NCBI RefSeq assembly: GCF_040807025.1
Contig: NC_090945.1
Location: 78,840,088 to 78,904,087 of the forward strand
Length of the DNA: 64,000 nucleotides
Source of the DNA: Struthio camelus
Taxonomy: Eukaryota; Chordata; Aves; Struthioniformes; Struthionidae
Direction of reading: 5' to 3'
Of the stretch, positions 50,001 through 60,610 are shown piece after piece; the stretch's first letter is position 1, and every line of letters starts with the position of its first letter. Made by a program: the position numbers and the translations under genes. Below the pieces are notes generated by a model that worked only from the letters and a program-made list of their open reading frames with translations, was not told the origin of the DNA and did not search any database.

Positions 50001-52448
50001 ATATGACGTTCTTTTAATTACCAGGATTTTTGCCTCAGTTGCCAAAGAATTAGCATTTGCTGTAATTTAACAGAATTCTGTACATTTGATCACTTATGAG
50101 AACGAATTGTTATAAGTGATAAGAACTTTTTGTTCTACAAATTGTTCTGACTGCTTTTCTGTGGAACTGAGCACTGACTTCACTAGAAGCTAATCTAATG
50201 TGGCTGTAAAGGCAGGATGGCTGTCTGTGTTGAAGAACATGGCAGTCATGCTGGGTAGTACAGATAAGGTCTGAATGTATGGGGTCGTTCCCCCCCCCCC
50301 ACCACCCCCCATCCTCTTTAAAAAAGCTCTCATTAGTTTGTAACTGGCAAAGATCCGATGGTTTACTCTCCAGTTGGGTAAGGCTTTTATAACGTGGTTA
50401 GAATGCAGATAATCAAATGACTGTGTTTTATAAAGACTTTAAACTAAATGGATCTTTTATCAGGTCCTCTTTACAAATGTCTAAGCATTCATCTAATGTG
50501 GCCACGTGGGATTGATCTGAAGATTTTGTTACTTCTAGACATGAGATCTTAACCTGTATGAATAGTCTCTAAACAAGCCTAATAATTCTTTTAAGTCATT
50601 CTTATTGTCCTTTTTGTGTGGTTCAAGATACATTGCTTTAAGACTGTCTGACACGGTATTCTGTTCTAAAAGTGCATTTTTCTTAACTATTATGTGATAG
50701 TTGAATAGACTAGTATTGCCCTTAATTTGGGAATAAATTGAGGAGAGAATCCCTTGAATAACCTGCCAGGTCTCTTAAATCTATCAGTCTGCTTATCCTT
50801 CAGGGAAAGCTGAAATTAACTCTTGCTGTTTTGTCTCAATGTGCTCTTATGTTACGTATGGTACCTTACTAGTTTGTTTGAGTAAACTATCAATACTAGC
50901 TTTATTAATGCAGGTAATCTATATAACTAGCAACTGCAGTTATAAAAGGCAAACTAGTAGGAACAGCAGTCACTTTTACCGCTGTTGTCAGGTTTCATAT
51001 TTCAAGTCTTTTAATGTCCATGGGATTTGCAGTTTTGTTAGCCCTTTCTAAAACTCTGGGTTTCTGCTGTTTACTTCAGAAAAGTTTTTTCTTGAAGCTG
51101 TAAATACATCCACAGTTGCAAACGTAAAGCATGAATCATAGCAATGGCTTGTCTCTTATATGCAGACTTTGATAAGCAAGATAAAAATCTGATTGCTGTC
51201 CTGTCCTTTCGCCAGTACCCTCGTTCCCTATCCCAAAACAAACACAGCAAGGCAATATTACCGTAGATTAGCACTAGTATCTTAAGTGTGGAGTTCAAGG
51301 ATTCAAAGTTGTTACTTGCACACCATCTGTTCGTATGTACCACAGAAGAAGAGCTTTGTAGGCCAAGGATATTTGTTTAAAAAGTGAACTTGTATCTGGA
51401 AAGGAAGTCTATATACAGTGCTACCTCTTTTTGGCTATACAAATAAAACAAGCTTGTTCTTGTTTTAGCAATCTTCTTCCCCCGTTCTGAGGTGGTGATG
51501 GACGATAAAGAGCAATCCTTGGGCTCTGATAGGGCCTTACATCTATAAAGTAGTTATAGGAGACTGGGTAGCAAGATGTATTCTGTGCCTGAAAAATCTG
51601 GACAGTATGAGAATGCCTTTTGAATATTGCTTTTCCTTTAGATAAAGTAAATTAAAAAAATGGAAAACTTCCTGCTTACGGCCTGTCTTGATATGCAGGA
51701 GCTACTGACTGAGTTTAATCTTAAATTCTGAAGGCCTTCACGTGGAAACCTTGTTCTAGGCATGACCTCTACGTTGCTTATCATTAATAAGACGTTACTA
51801 GTAAGCCCATGTTCTAAGACACTAAGCCGAGTTCTAAGACTGTCTCATCTTTTGCAGGTATCACGTTCTTGGGTAGGAAAGTTAGATTTTGTATGGCTTT
51901 TGTACTTTAAGAAATAAAACGTTTTGATGTTATACTTAATTTTAAAAATATAAAATGCTAGTGAAGTTTGCTTTGAAGACTGTTCCATATTGGGCCTTCA
52001 ACAATTTGTATATTAAATTTAGTTAAGGCTATTTCTGTCTCTTACTTTAAGGTAAAGTATTCTACTCTTTTTTCCGAGATTGAAAATGTAAAACCCAATT
52101 GTCAGATTTTAATTTTCTCTCCACTGAAATGAAAATTGGATCAAAGCTGTTTCATTAAGAGTGAATTATTTCTCTTAATTCTGTATTTTGTGTGAGCTGT
52201 TGTTGCAACTCTTGAAACACTTTGATACCTAGTGATATATCAGAAAACATTTTCAATTAAACCTTTGAAGTCTAACTATTTTTTTTAAATGCCAGCTGTT
52301 TAAAAGCATCTTCGAGATACCCAACAAAACCCAGTCCTTTAACGAGGATATTAGATGCATAGGGAAACTGAAAACTGCATGCATATTCCTTGAGGTGCGT
52401 GCTGGCTGTCTTTCACACAGTTGAAACTTTTTTTTTCTCTGATTTCAG
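47029..52448 (+). other. FAM53A: FAM53A intron 2 (5.4 kb)
   Basis: This is AT-rich non-coding sequence between a GTAAGG donor and a T-rich CAG acceptor. It holds poly-T tracts around 48175-48190 and 48280-48291 and a C-rich run near 50289-50310. I see no gene, RNA or well-preserved transposon in it. Confidence 0.8.
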
Positions 52449-52503
52449 TACTCATCTGAGAAGTTGAACAAAAGTGGCAGCTTGTTCCCTTTCGAAATCA
52501 ACG
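52449..52503 (+). CDS. FAM53A: FAM53A coding exon 2 (55 nt, residues 27-44 plus 1 nt)
   Basis: This small exon follows a long T tract and a CAG acceptor at 52446-52448, and ends before the donor GTAAGT at 52504. It encodes YSSEKLNKSGSLFPFEIN and leaves one G, which combines with AA from the next exon to make Glu45. The translation continues the FAM53A N-terminal region, and the phases (0 in, 1 out) agree with both neighbours. Introns of about 5.4 kb and 2.3 kb flank it. Skipping of this exon would shift the frame, so it should be constitutive in protein-coding transcripts. Confidence 0.92.
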
Positions 52504-54788
52504 GTAAGTTCTTCACAAACCTTAGGCACGTTTTTACTGAGGTAATTGGTATAGTAAGCAGCCTTTCTTTTGTAAATAAGGTGAGGGGGATGGAGCACGC
52601 TGTTGTAGAGCCTGCTGGTTTAAGCTGGTCTTTGAACAATACTGGGAATAGCTGGTTGTTAGTTTTGTACTTGTGATCTGCTTTGCATAGTAAAAGGCCT
52701 TGTAACGTTTTTTTTTTGTTCAGTATCGGCTGTGGTGTACAGATGCACAGCAATTGCTGTTTTTTATGCTAAGCATCTCTTTGCAAACCTCTACTAGCAG
52801 ACAACTCTAACCTCTTCACACACCTTCTTATATGCTTTGCCAAACAGAATATCCTGCATGGTGCAGATTAAGTTGAAGTCCAGTGTTTTGACGCAAGCAT
52901 ATAAGCCTTTTGATCCTGTTAGAATGACAGTAAATTTTACTTAACAAAAATAAGAATGCTGCTTATTGATGTGCAAAAAACTTTTAAATCCCTCCCCTAG
53001 TAAAACAGTACAAAAACTTTGCATATTTTGTGTCTTTTAAGCATGGTAGTCTCTTATTTGCTCAATGGGACTCCTCTTAAAATGTTATTCTTAGTTTGTG
53101 TGAGGTTCCTGAGGGAAATGATATTTTGTATAATACCTTATTTGATAATATGTGAGCAATTATAACACTTGCATAAAACTCTTGAGTTTTTTTTAATGTA
53201 AACTTTAAATGCATTCCCTCAACCTTGGAGAAAGATTCCTATGGATTTTTAAAAACTAATGCAGTCCAAGCTAAGTGTTCCAGCAGTAGATAGAAGTTTC
53301 AGACAATATCTAGATCCTATTGTGTTGGTTATTTTACTTGCATTGAATTATGGATGGTCCCTGCCTTGAAGAGCTTACATGCTTAAGGCAAAGCACAGTA
53401 TGTGGTTGTACCCATCTGAAAGAATGGAGAAGGAAGGACAGAGGAATTCTAATAAAACATGTTGTTTGAATAGGCCAGCTGTCTGCGGAGTTAAATGATT
53501 TTGAGACAATAGGGTGTTCTCTAAATAAGGTCCAAATAAACAGGATAATCCATGACATACTTTGCTGGCCATGGAGCATGTACAACTGTTTGGGTTTGTG
53601 ACTTTTGAAGCTACTCAACACATCTTTAATCTGTTGGTTATTCTCAAACTCTTAGCTTGTAGAGCCAACTCTCAGAAAATAAAAATACTAAATATTATAC
53701 CATATTCTAGATTCTTAAAATATACTTAGGGAGAATTTGATGATTTAATGTTTCAAGTCTTCTCTTAAGCCTAGGATAACTGAAACTTACTTGGCTAATT
53801 GGTTTAAATTAGCAAATTTTCTAACCAAGCATGAAGCACTGGTAACTGGCCAACAGTTATGCTGCTTTTCAGTTTGCAAATCCAAAGTCTGTTGTAGTTC
53901 CTCTTACATTTTATTGTGTAATGTGGAGGAACAGCTGTAAAATGTGCTAAATATTCTCAAAGAAAAGCTTCACAAAGGAGTGAGCGGCTTGGCTGGCAGG
54001 CTTTTTTCTAACCTAGCGTCAATTCAGATGAGAAGTTGTGCGTTATTGGCTATGTCTGTATTCACAGTTAAACCTTGCTGGAGGATCTTAAAGGCTATTC
54101 ACTTTATTTACACCTTAAATTAGGATTTTTCAGACACTTTGTGGGTATGAGCAAAAAATGAAATCATTTGCAGCCTGAAATAACTCTATTGTTTCTAATT
54201 TAAAGCTTTTCACACTGTAGAGCATGAATGCCTATCTCTTTAAAACTTCAATTTCAGTGACCAGCGTGTGCCTTTCTTTAGGGAAAGACCTTATCAAAAG
54301 GACAGCAGTCTATAAACAGTTTATTTTGCTCATATATTTAAAAAAAAAAAAAAAAAACCTCCCTAGTTGGTTCTCACAATGCTTGTTAATCTGCTTTAGT
54401 TGTACCTCAGGCTGTTCAGCATTACAGGTTTTAACTGTAGTTATATGGTGGTCTCTAGAGAAACAGATGAGGAAGTTCCTACTGCTCACTAAGAAAATAG
54501 TGCTGTAATCTTCCAATTCATAGGAAAAGGCATTATTAAAGTATTGAAATGTATACTAGAATGCCTGGAATGTCTCCTGAAATACTTTAGTCTTCACATT
54601 TCTAGAACTTTACCATCTTTAAAGGGATTTTGTGGTTATGTTGTGAAAATTTGATTAAGACCTGGGTGTTTATGGCTAACACTTATAAACTTGTTTGATT
54701 AGTGGTTTTGCATTAAACTGAATTTAAACAAATTATCTCTTTCCTTCCCATCTTTCACCTGTATCTTTTTATTTTTTTATTTTTTTAG
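52504..54788 (+). other. FAM53A: FAM53A intron 3 (2.3 kb)
   Basis: This is non-coding sequence with a GTAAGT donor and a poly-T acceptor. It contains an 18-base A run at 54340-54357 and a fragment of an old repeat near 53348-53385. Nothing else is recognisable. Confidence 0.8.
53348..53395. repeat. Fragment of old interspersed repeat
   Basis: GGATGGTCCCTGCCTTGAAG followed by AGCTTACATGCTTAA resembles GTCCCTGCCCCAAAGAGCTTACAATCTAA, a section of the same long repeat seen in part at 17955-18350. Confidence 0.4.
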
Positions 54789-55591
54789 AAGACAGTCCTT
54801 GGAAAGCTTTAAATGGGGGTTGCTCAATCCAGACTGATACGACCAGGAATTCAGCTTACCCTTTCCCAGTGTGCCCGTTCAGTACAGGCACGGCCAATAA
54901 TGGTAGTCTGCAATGGCAGCAGGAATCTTCCAGTACGTCCATGGTGTCGGGATGGATAAGTGAATTAAACCTTAACGAAAATTCAGGTCAGCCGTTGGCA
55001 CCACCAACAAAACGCCATTGTAGATCCCTCTCTGAGCCGGATGAGCTGGCTCGCTGTCGCTCCCCGTGGAAACCTGGCAGCTCGAAAGTCTGGACTCCTG
55101 TGTCAAAGAGACGGTGTAATAGTGGTGGTAGTGCTACTTTGCAACGCTGCAACAGTCACGGAAGTGCGACCTTACAGAGAAGCACAAGTATCAGTCTGCC
55201 ACAAAACATACTGTCGCTAAATAACGTCTTCACTATCACCAGCTTCAATACGTCACCAGTACCCAGACCTTCCTCGGCGAGCAGTGGTTTTGTGGACAGT
55301 AGCGAGGGAAGCACAAGTTCGAGCACCCGCTGGAATTCTGGAGGGCCTTGTGACTTTAACCCAAGGCGGCGCCTCTCCCTCTCCCAGGAGCACATCACCG
55401 AGACAGGGAATCTCTTGCCTTCAGCTAACAGCACTCCCACCTCCACACCCGAGCTCAGTCGGCGTCAAGGCTTGTTGAGATGCCGCTCGCAGCCTTGCGT
55501 TCTGAATGAGAAGAAAAGTCGGCTAAAGCGCAGACGGGAGGAGGATGTACGATGGAACAGGCCATCGTTAGACTTTTTTAAAATGACACGG
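54789..55591 (+). CDS. FAM53A: FAM53A coding exon 3 (main exon, residues 45-312)
   Basis: The acceptor is a T-rich tract ending TTTTAG at 54788, and the donor is GTGAGA at 55592. The exon opens EDSPWKALNGGC, continues through the conserved block around SMVSGWISELNLNENSGQPL (residues 96-115), then a basic/Ser-rich region. Visible motifs are RSLSEP at residues 123-128 (matches the 14-3-3 mode-1 pattern RSxSxP), a tandem 11-residue repeat CNS-G/H-GSATLQR (154-164 and 165-175), a Ser-rich stretch near 205-225, an RRRLS phospho-type site (about 237-241), LRCRSQP, and a basic cluster KKSRLKRRR (286-294) that resembles a nuclear localisation signal. The exon ends at ...FFKMTR in phase 0. Human FAM53A is about 398 residues, so roughly 85-100 C-terminal residues are missing and must come from a downstream exon. 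If the donor is not used, the frame runs 20 more codons to a TAA at 55652-55654. Confidence 0.95.
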
Positions 55592-58500
55592 GTGAGATTT
55601 TCTTTTCCTCGGTGTGTGAAAAGAACTTGTTACAGAGAGGCGGTTTCTAGATAAACCAAATTAATTTGTAGTTGTTACAGCTTTGTTTGTGTTCTAGTAC
55701 TGGCATCTATATCTTCAGCAGTACAGCAGGGCTTCTCACGCTTGTCAAAGCCATGCCTTACAGCCCGCTTTCTGAAGTACAGTCTATTTGATAAAGTACA
55801 AAGAGCTGTGAAAAGATGCTTTAAGCAGAGGCCAAAAAAGGGCTTGTTTTGAAAATGCAATAAAGCATAGGGAAGAAGGTAGACTGGGTAGCAAAAAAAA
55901 AAAAGTTAATACCAGTGAGTTAACGAAGAACAGCGTGCAGCCATTTTTAAGTTATCGTGGTGCAAATCTATTGGGTTAAGCCTCTCCTTAAAAGTGTGAG
56001 TAAATCCGTAAAGCTAAAGAAGAGCAAGCAGAACCCTACCTAAATGTATGTAACCAAAGAAACTGCTGGTAAGCTATAAGTGATGGAAGTAGTTTTCTAA
56101 TACAGCAATTCTAGATGTGCCCGCTCAGGAGGGGTGTTTTACTCTCACCAGAACTCCACCTCTCTCCACAGCTGGGAGTAAAGATGTTGGTTTAAAAACT
56201 AGGTCTTAATTTTAATTCATGTCTGTACTCTGCATGTAATAGTACATAGCTCACTTTCTGTATCCATGGGGGTATCACTGCTAAAGTTTAAAGCTGAAGC
56301 TGCTTATTTAGTTTCTTCAGAAGTAGAGCTGAGAGAACACTTGGGGTGGGGGGGGGGTTTTACATTCGCACAAATTCAGTCTTCTACTACCTGCTGCATC
56401 TTCAGTAGGTACCGGATTTAAGGGTTGTGTGAATTTTCCCTTAAGATAGCTATGCCATGGTGGGAAGGAGACAGTTTGCAGAAGTAACAATAACAAAAGT
56501 AAGTGAAAGATACAGTTTCACAGCAGTGTCCCCACATTTGAAGCCTTGTGCAGAAGGAAAGCTGAATGGAGTGGGACTCTGGCTAAAACTTCTGATCTCT
56601 GGTACTTGGTTATTGTTAGCTTATACACAGAGATGCGTGGCAGAAAAATTAGTAAAATACTGGAACTGGACTGTTGATTACTTCCACTTTGCTTAGCTAA
56701 AAGTCTGTGTGATGACATCTCTCTTCCTCCTGCAACTTTCTAAGACAATTTACTTTATAAGATTTAAGTGTTTTCTTCATTAAAGAGACTGCTTTTTTGG
56801 AAGAACTGTAGGATATGCAATTAGGTGACAAGCCATACATAGTGATTTGCTTGCTTACTGACAAGCTTGGTAACAGATTTCTTTTCTGGATGTGACTGGA
56901 CGCTGTTCTGGGTTTTGGTTAGAATGCACGTTTATTGGTTAGTTAATCAGAGCTTACCTGTTCCTTCATGTTAATCACTGCAGAGATTAGCTTGCTAAAT
57001 CTACTCCAGAAATATTAGTGAATTTGCCTTTCGACTGCCAGTGTTCTAATGCAGGTTGGTTGATGTTTAAACTGAATGTAAAATTTGGAGATTTCTGCTT
57101 TCTTGGCTAGATGTGCTGCTTGCGTTCTCCGAGCTTTAAAGATACAGTATTTTAGGCAAATTCATTTTTTCAGTTGTTCGGCTTAGACCTAAATAAACCT
57201 TAGTAGTGCACCTGGAGAAGACTTAATATAACCCCATGTATATAGATAAGTTCCTTAGCTCTTTAGATTTGCTGCTGCGTTAAAGAGCACATCTGACTGT
57301 AGTATTTGGGCATTGTTAGTCACTTTTTGCCATAAGACGTATTTTGAAAACCCGTTTTCATGGTAAGCTGGGTAGTTTGTGCAACAAAACTCATTCTACA
57401 TCATCTGGACCGGAAGGGGTTATTTTCAGCTCTTTCGTTAGAATCTTCCTTTAAAGATGCTAATGTGTATTTAATTAAAAGCACAAAGTACAGTTTGAAA
57501 ATATATTATCTTTTAAACAAACTGAACTTTAGGGAGAATGTAGCTGTTAAAAAGAAAAACTGGCAGTATTTTAAGTAAATCTTCAGTAAGATCTGAATCA
57601 AGTTTTCAATAAATGCTGGGAGGTGAAGGGGTTTGGTTTTGTTTAGAGAATGGCACTTTACTAAGCTATTACGTTCTGTTAGTTTTTTCTTTAGCCTACC
57701 TTCTCCTTACACCCTAGATCTTAACAAACATATATGCTTTGAAACTTCCAGTGTTGTGGTTTGAAATATATTTCTCTGGAAGCATACTTCCTGAAAATTA
57801 CTGCTGCGCAAAATATAAGCTAATACTAGAGAAGACTTGTTTTGAAGTGTCATGCAGTGAGATATAGATGTGTCCTATATCCACATAGTTTACTGAAGAT
57901 CAGGATTACGATAAGGGGAAGTTCAGTAAGACCTCTTTCATGTATTTTGAAGGCTCCTTATTGTTTCTAAAAATAAATCTCCTGTGATTTCAAATTCACT
58001 TGTAAGTCAGTTTATGAAAGGCCGATGTGAAAACAAATGTTTCCAAGTCTGAGGATATTTGTTCCGAGCTTACTGCAAATGTTTTGATGTCCTCAAATGT
58101 TCCTGAGAGTCTTGGAACTTGTGAAGTATGTGCCTTAAAACAGGTCAGTAATTAGATAATTAATACTGATTGTGGTAGATTTGAAGGTGCAGGAAAGAGT
58201 TCTTGCTTTACCTGGCAGTGGTGTGTCTGAGCCGTGAGAACTGTAAAAGAAGAGACAGTCTTGAGTGCAGTTCTGTTGCAGCAGTTTCTCCCAACAGGCT
58301 GGAATTTTAAGAGGTCTGCCCTGAAATGCTTGCAAAAATTGTTTAAGGTTTCTCAGGTAGTAATTCACTCGAATCGGTATTTATCAAAACTAAGTGATTT
58401 ACTTTAGTCTGAAGCAAGAGCTATTCTGTGTGAATGCAGTTCTTGAATAGCAGTGTGTTCAAGGGAGACGTAAAGAAAAAGGGGGAGACTTTTTTGCATC

Positions 58501-59483
58501 AGTTATGTTTCATTATTTTTTTTGCCAGTTGAATTCTTCCTCCTGAGTTGATGCTGCTTCAGTCCCTACTAATTTGCTAATATGAAGGCTAGAAAAATCA
58601 GTCAGTCTAAATCTGAAAGCCAGGCTCCCATTGTTAATACTTTTAAGTATAAAATTCATAGAGTAGTTTCAGATTAGTAATGTACCCTGAATTGCAGTAT
58701 TTGTTTACAATTTGTTCATTGCTGTATTACCTCTTGAATGTTCTGTTTTGTACCAGTCTTTAGAACAAAGGAGAAAGAATCGAGTGGCCCTTCGTGGTTG
58801 AAACAGTTTCTGTCTATGTACCTTGATTCTCCTCTGCTACATACCTCTTTACTTGATGCCGGCCCCTCTCTACTGCAGATGATCTGCCCTCTCAGGGAGG
58901 AATATGCCCATGCCTTAAATTTACATGGAAACATCGACATTAATTTTAAGTAAAACAAGTAATTCATGTATTTAGAAGTAGGTGGAAGTGATCAGGTAGA
59001 CTGCTATATACCATTGTTTGACTCTAACATAGTGTTAAATTCTGGAAGGCTTTTTTTTCTGGACCTCAGGCTGAAAATATACATTTAGGCAGCATCTGCC
59101 TTTCCAGACCATGAAGACAGCTGTAGAAACAAGTGGAAAAGATTATAGTAAGTGATAACAAAACGTACTGACTCTCTTCAGACCTTAAGGACTCAATGCC
59201 TTTCTCTGCTCAGTTATGTATGTTAGAATAGCTGTGTGGGTTGTAGAAGAATTGCAATTAGTATCTGGACCTGTTCAGTGTTTGTTCAGTCTTCTGAGCA
59301 GAAAGCAGGCTCTGGTGAGGAGTATTGGTGCTCCTTAAATGTGGCAGGAATCTGATCGCCCTGCTGCTTAAGATACACGTGTGGCAAAGGAAAGATTCTT
59401 CAGACTCGTTGCCTACCCAAGTAGGAGGATATCAACCCTTTATTGGAAAGTTCCTCTAACCCTGAAAACTGTTGAACTATTGA

Positions 59484-59545
59484 GCTATATATATGTGTGT
59501 TAATTTTATATATATGTGTATAAAAATATAAATTTTATATATGTA
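59484..59545. repeat. AT-rich imperfect TA/TG repeat
   Basis: TATATATGTG-type units are repeated three times with TTTTA spacers inside intron 4. This is low-complexity sequence. Confidence 0.7.
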
Positions 59546-60544
59546 ATGTTCTGCTTTATGTAGAGTTATGTCAGTCGATTCTTTTGGCAATAATGAAAAT
59601 AGGTGCAACAAGTAAAGAACAGCCAACTCGTGCACATTCTTCGGTACATAAGCAAGTTTTATTGCCAAGATGCAAATTTATTCAATGTTTCAGCTTGAAC
59701 TGTTCTTCAAAGCTGGACTAACGATACCTTGAAGTCTGAAGTCTCACTACTGTTTAATACCTCCCCCTGCAAAAACCTACCAAAAAAAAAACCTCAGTAT
59801 TGTGCTTTAAAAGGAACTTCTGTTTTTAACATGTCTGAAGAGGCCTTCAGTCTAAGGAATAGTTTCAAATATCTAGTGGTATATTATCTGATGTGTTAAC
59901 ACTAGATACTTTTTGAGTGAGAAAAGATTCAAGTTGCAGTAGAGTAAATGTTGCTCTCTAGCCTCTTCTGTTAATCACTTAATTAAAAGTTAGTTTTCTT
60001 TTAACACTTTTCGGCTCAAATCATAACCTTCTTTAAATGATAGGGCTGTTGAAATGTCTTTCATGTTTATCACTAGCTGTTGTTACCGTTCTAAATTCTC
60101 AAATCAAGGTGTAGAAGCAAGTTTCATTCTTAGTAAGATTTCAGACGCTTATGCCCCTCCTTATCCACATAAAGTAGATCAGGCCCTTTGAGATAGTGAT
60201 ATATGTGTCTTTGTACTCTTAACATTTAACAAATAAGGTGTGTGTTATATTGGGTTTTTTTTGGTAGCAGTGCCAAAAATGTGCGCTGTGCTTTGTTAGA
60301 GACCGTGTTGTCAGCAAAACTGCTGCTGGACCTCTACGAAGAGCAATGCTAATTTGAATAATAAAGCTCAAAAAAATAGAAGAGACTAAGACAACTTGAA
60401 GAGTGAAAAGGCTCTTTAGTCAGCGAAGGAACTAAGGAACTGAAGCTGCTTTGGACTTCCTATCACTAGGTGCTTTTGCTGCTTTCGACTTGAATGGGTT
60501 GAAGGGACTTGAATTTTACAGTAGTGAATTTTCTTGGTACTGAG

Positions 60545-60610
60545 AGAGATCCAAGTGCCACCCAGGGTCAGACCAAATTCTGTGCAGCCTGGCGTCCTGC
60601 CTAACAGAAC
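60545..60610. repeat. Possible old CR1-like repeat fragment
   Basis: CCACCCAGGGTCAGACCAAA then TTCTGTGCAGCCTGGCGTCC resembles ACTGGGTCAGACCAAAGGTCCATCTAGCCCAGTATCCTG, the same phrase type as near 1455-1500. The short length keeps confidence low. Confidence 0.4.

Noticed and set aside
54869..55654. Start of a separate 261-codon gene at a GTG.
   Set aside because: GTG at 54869 is Val72 of FAM53A; the frame extends upstream to the splice acceptor and joins earlier exons.
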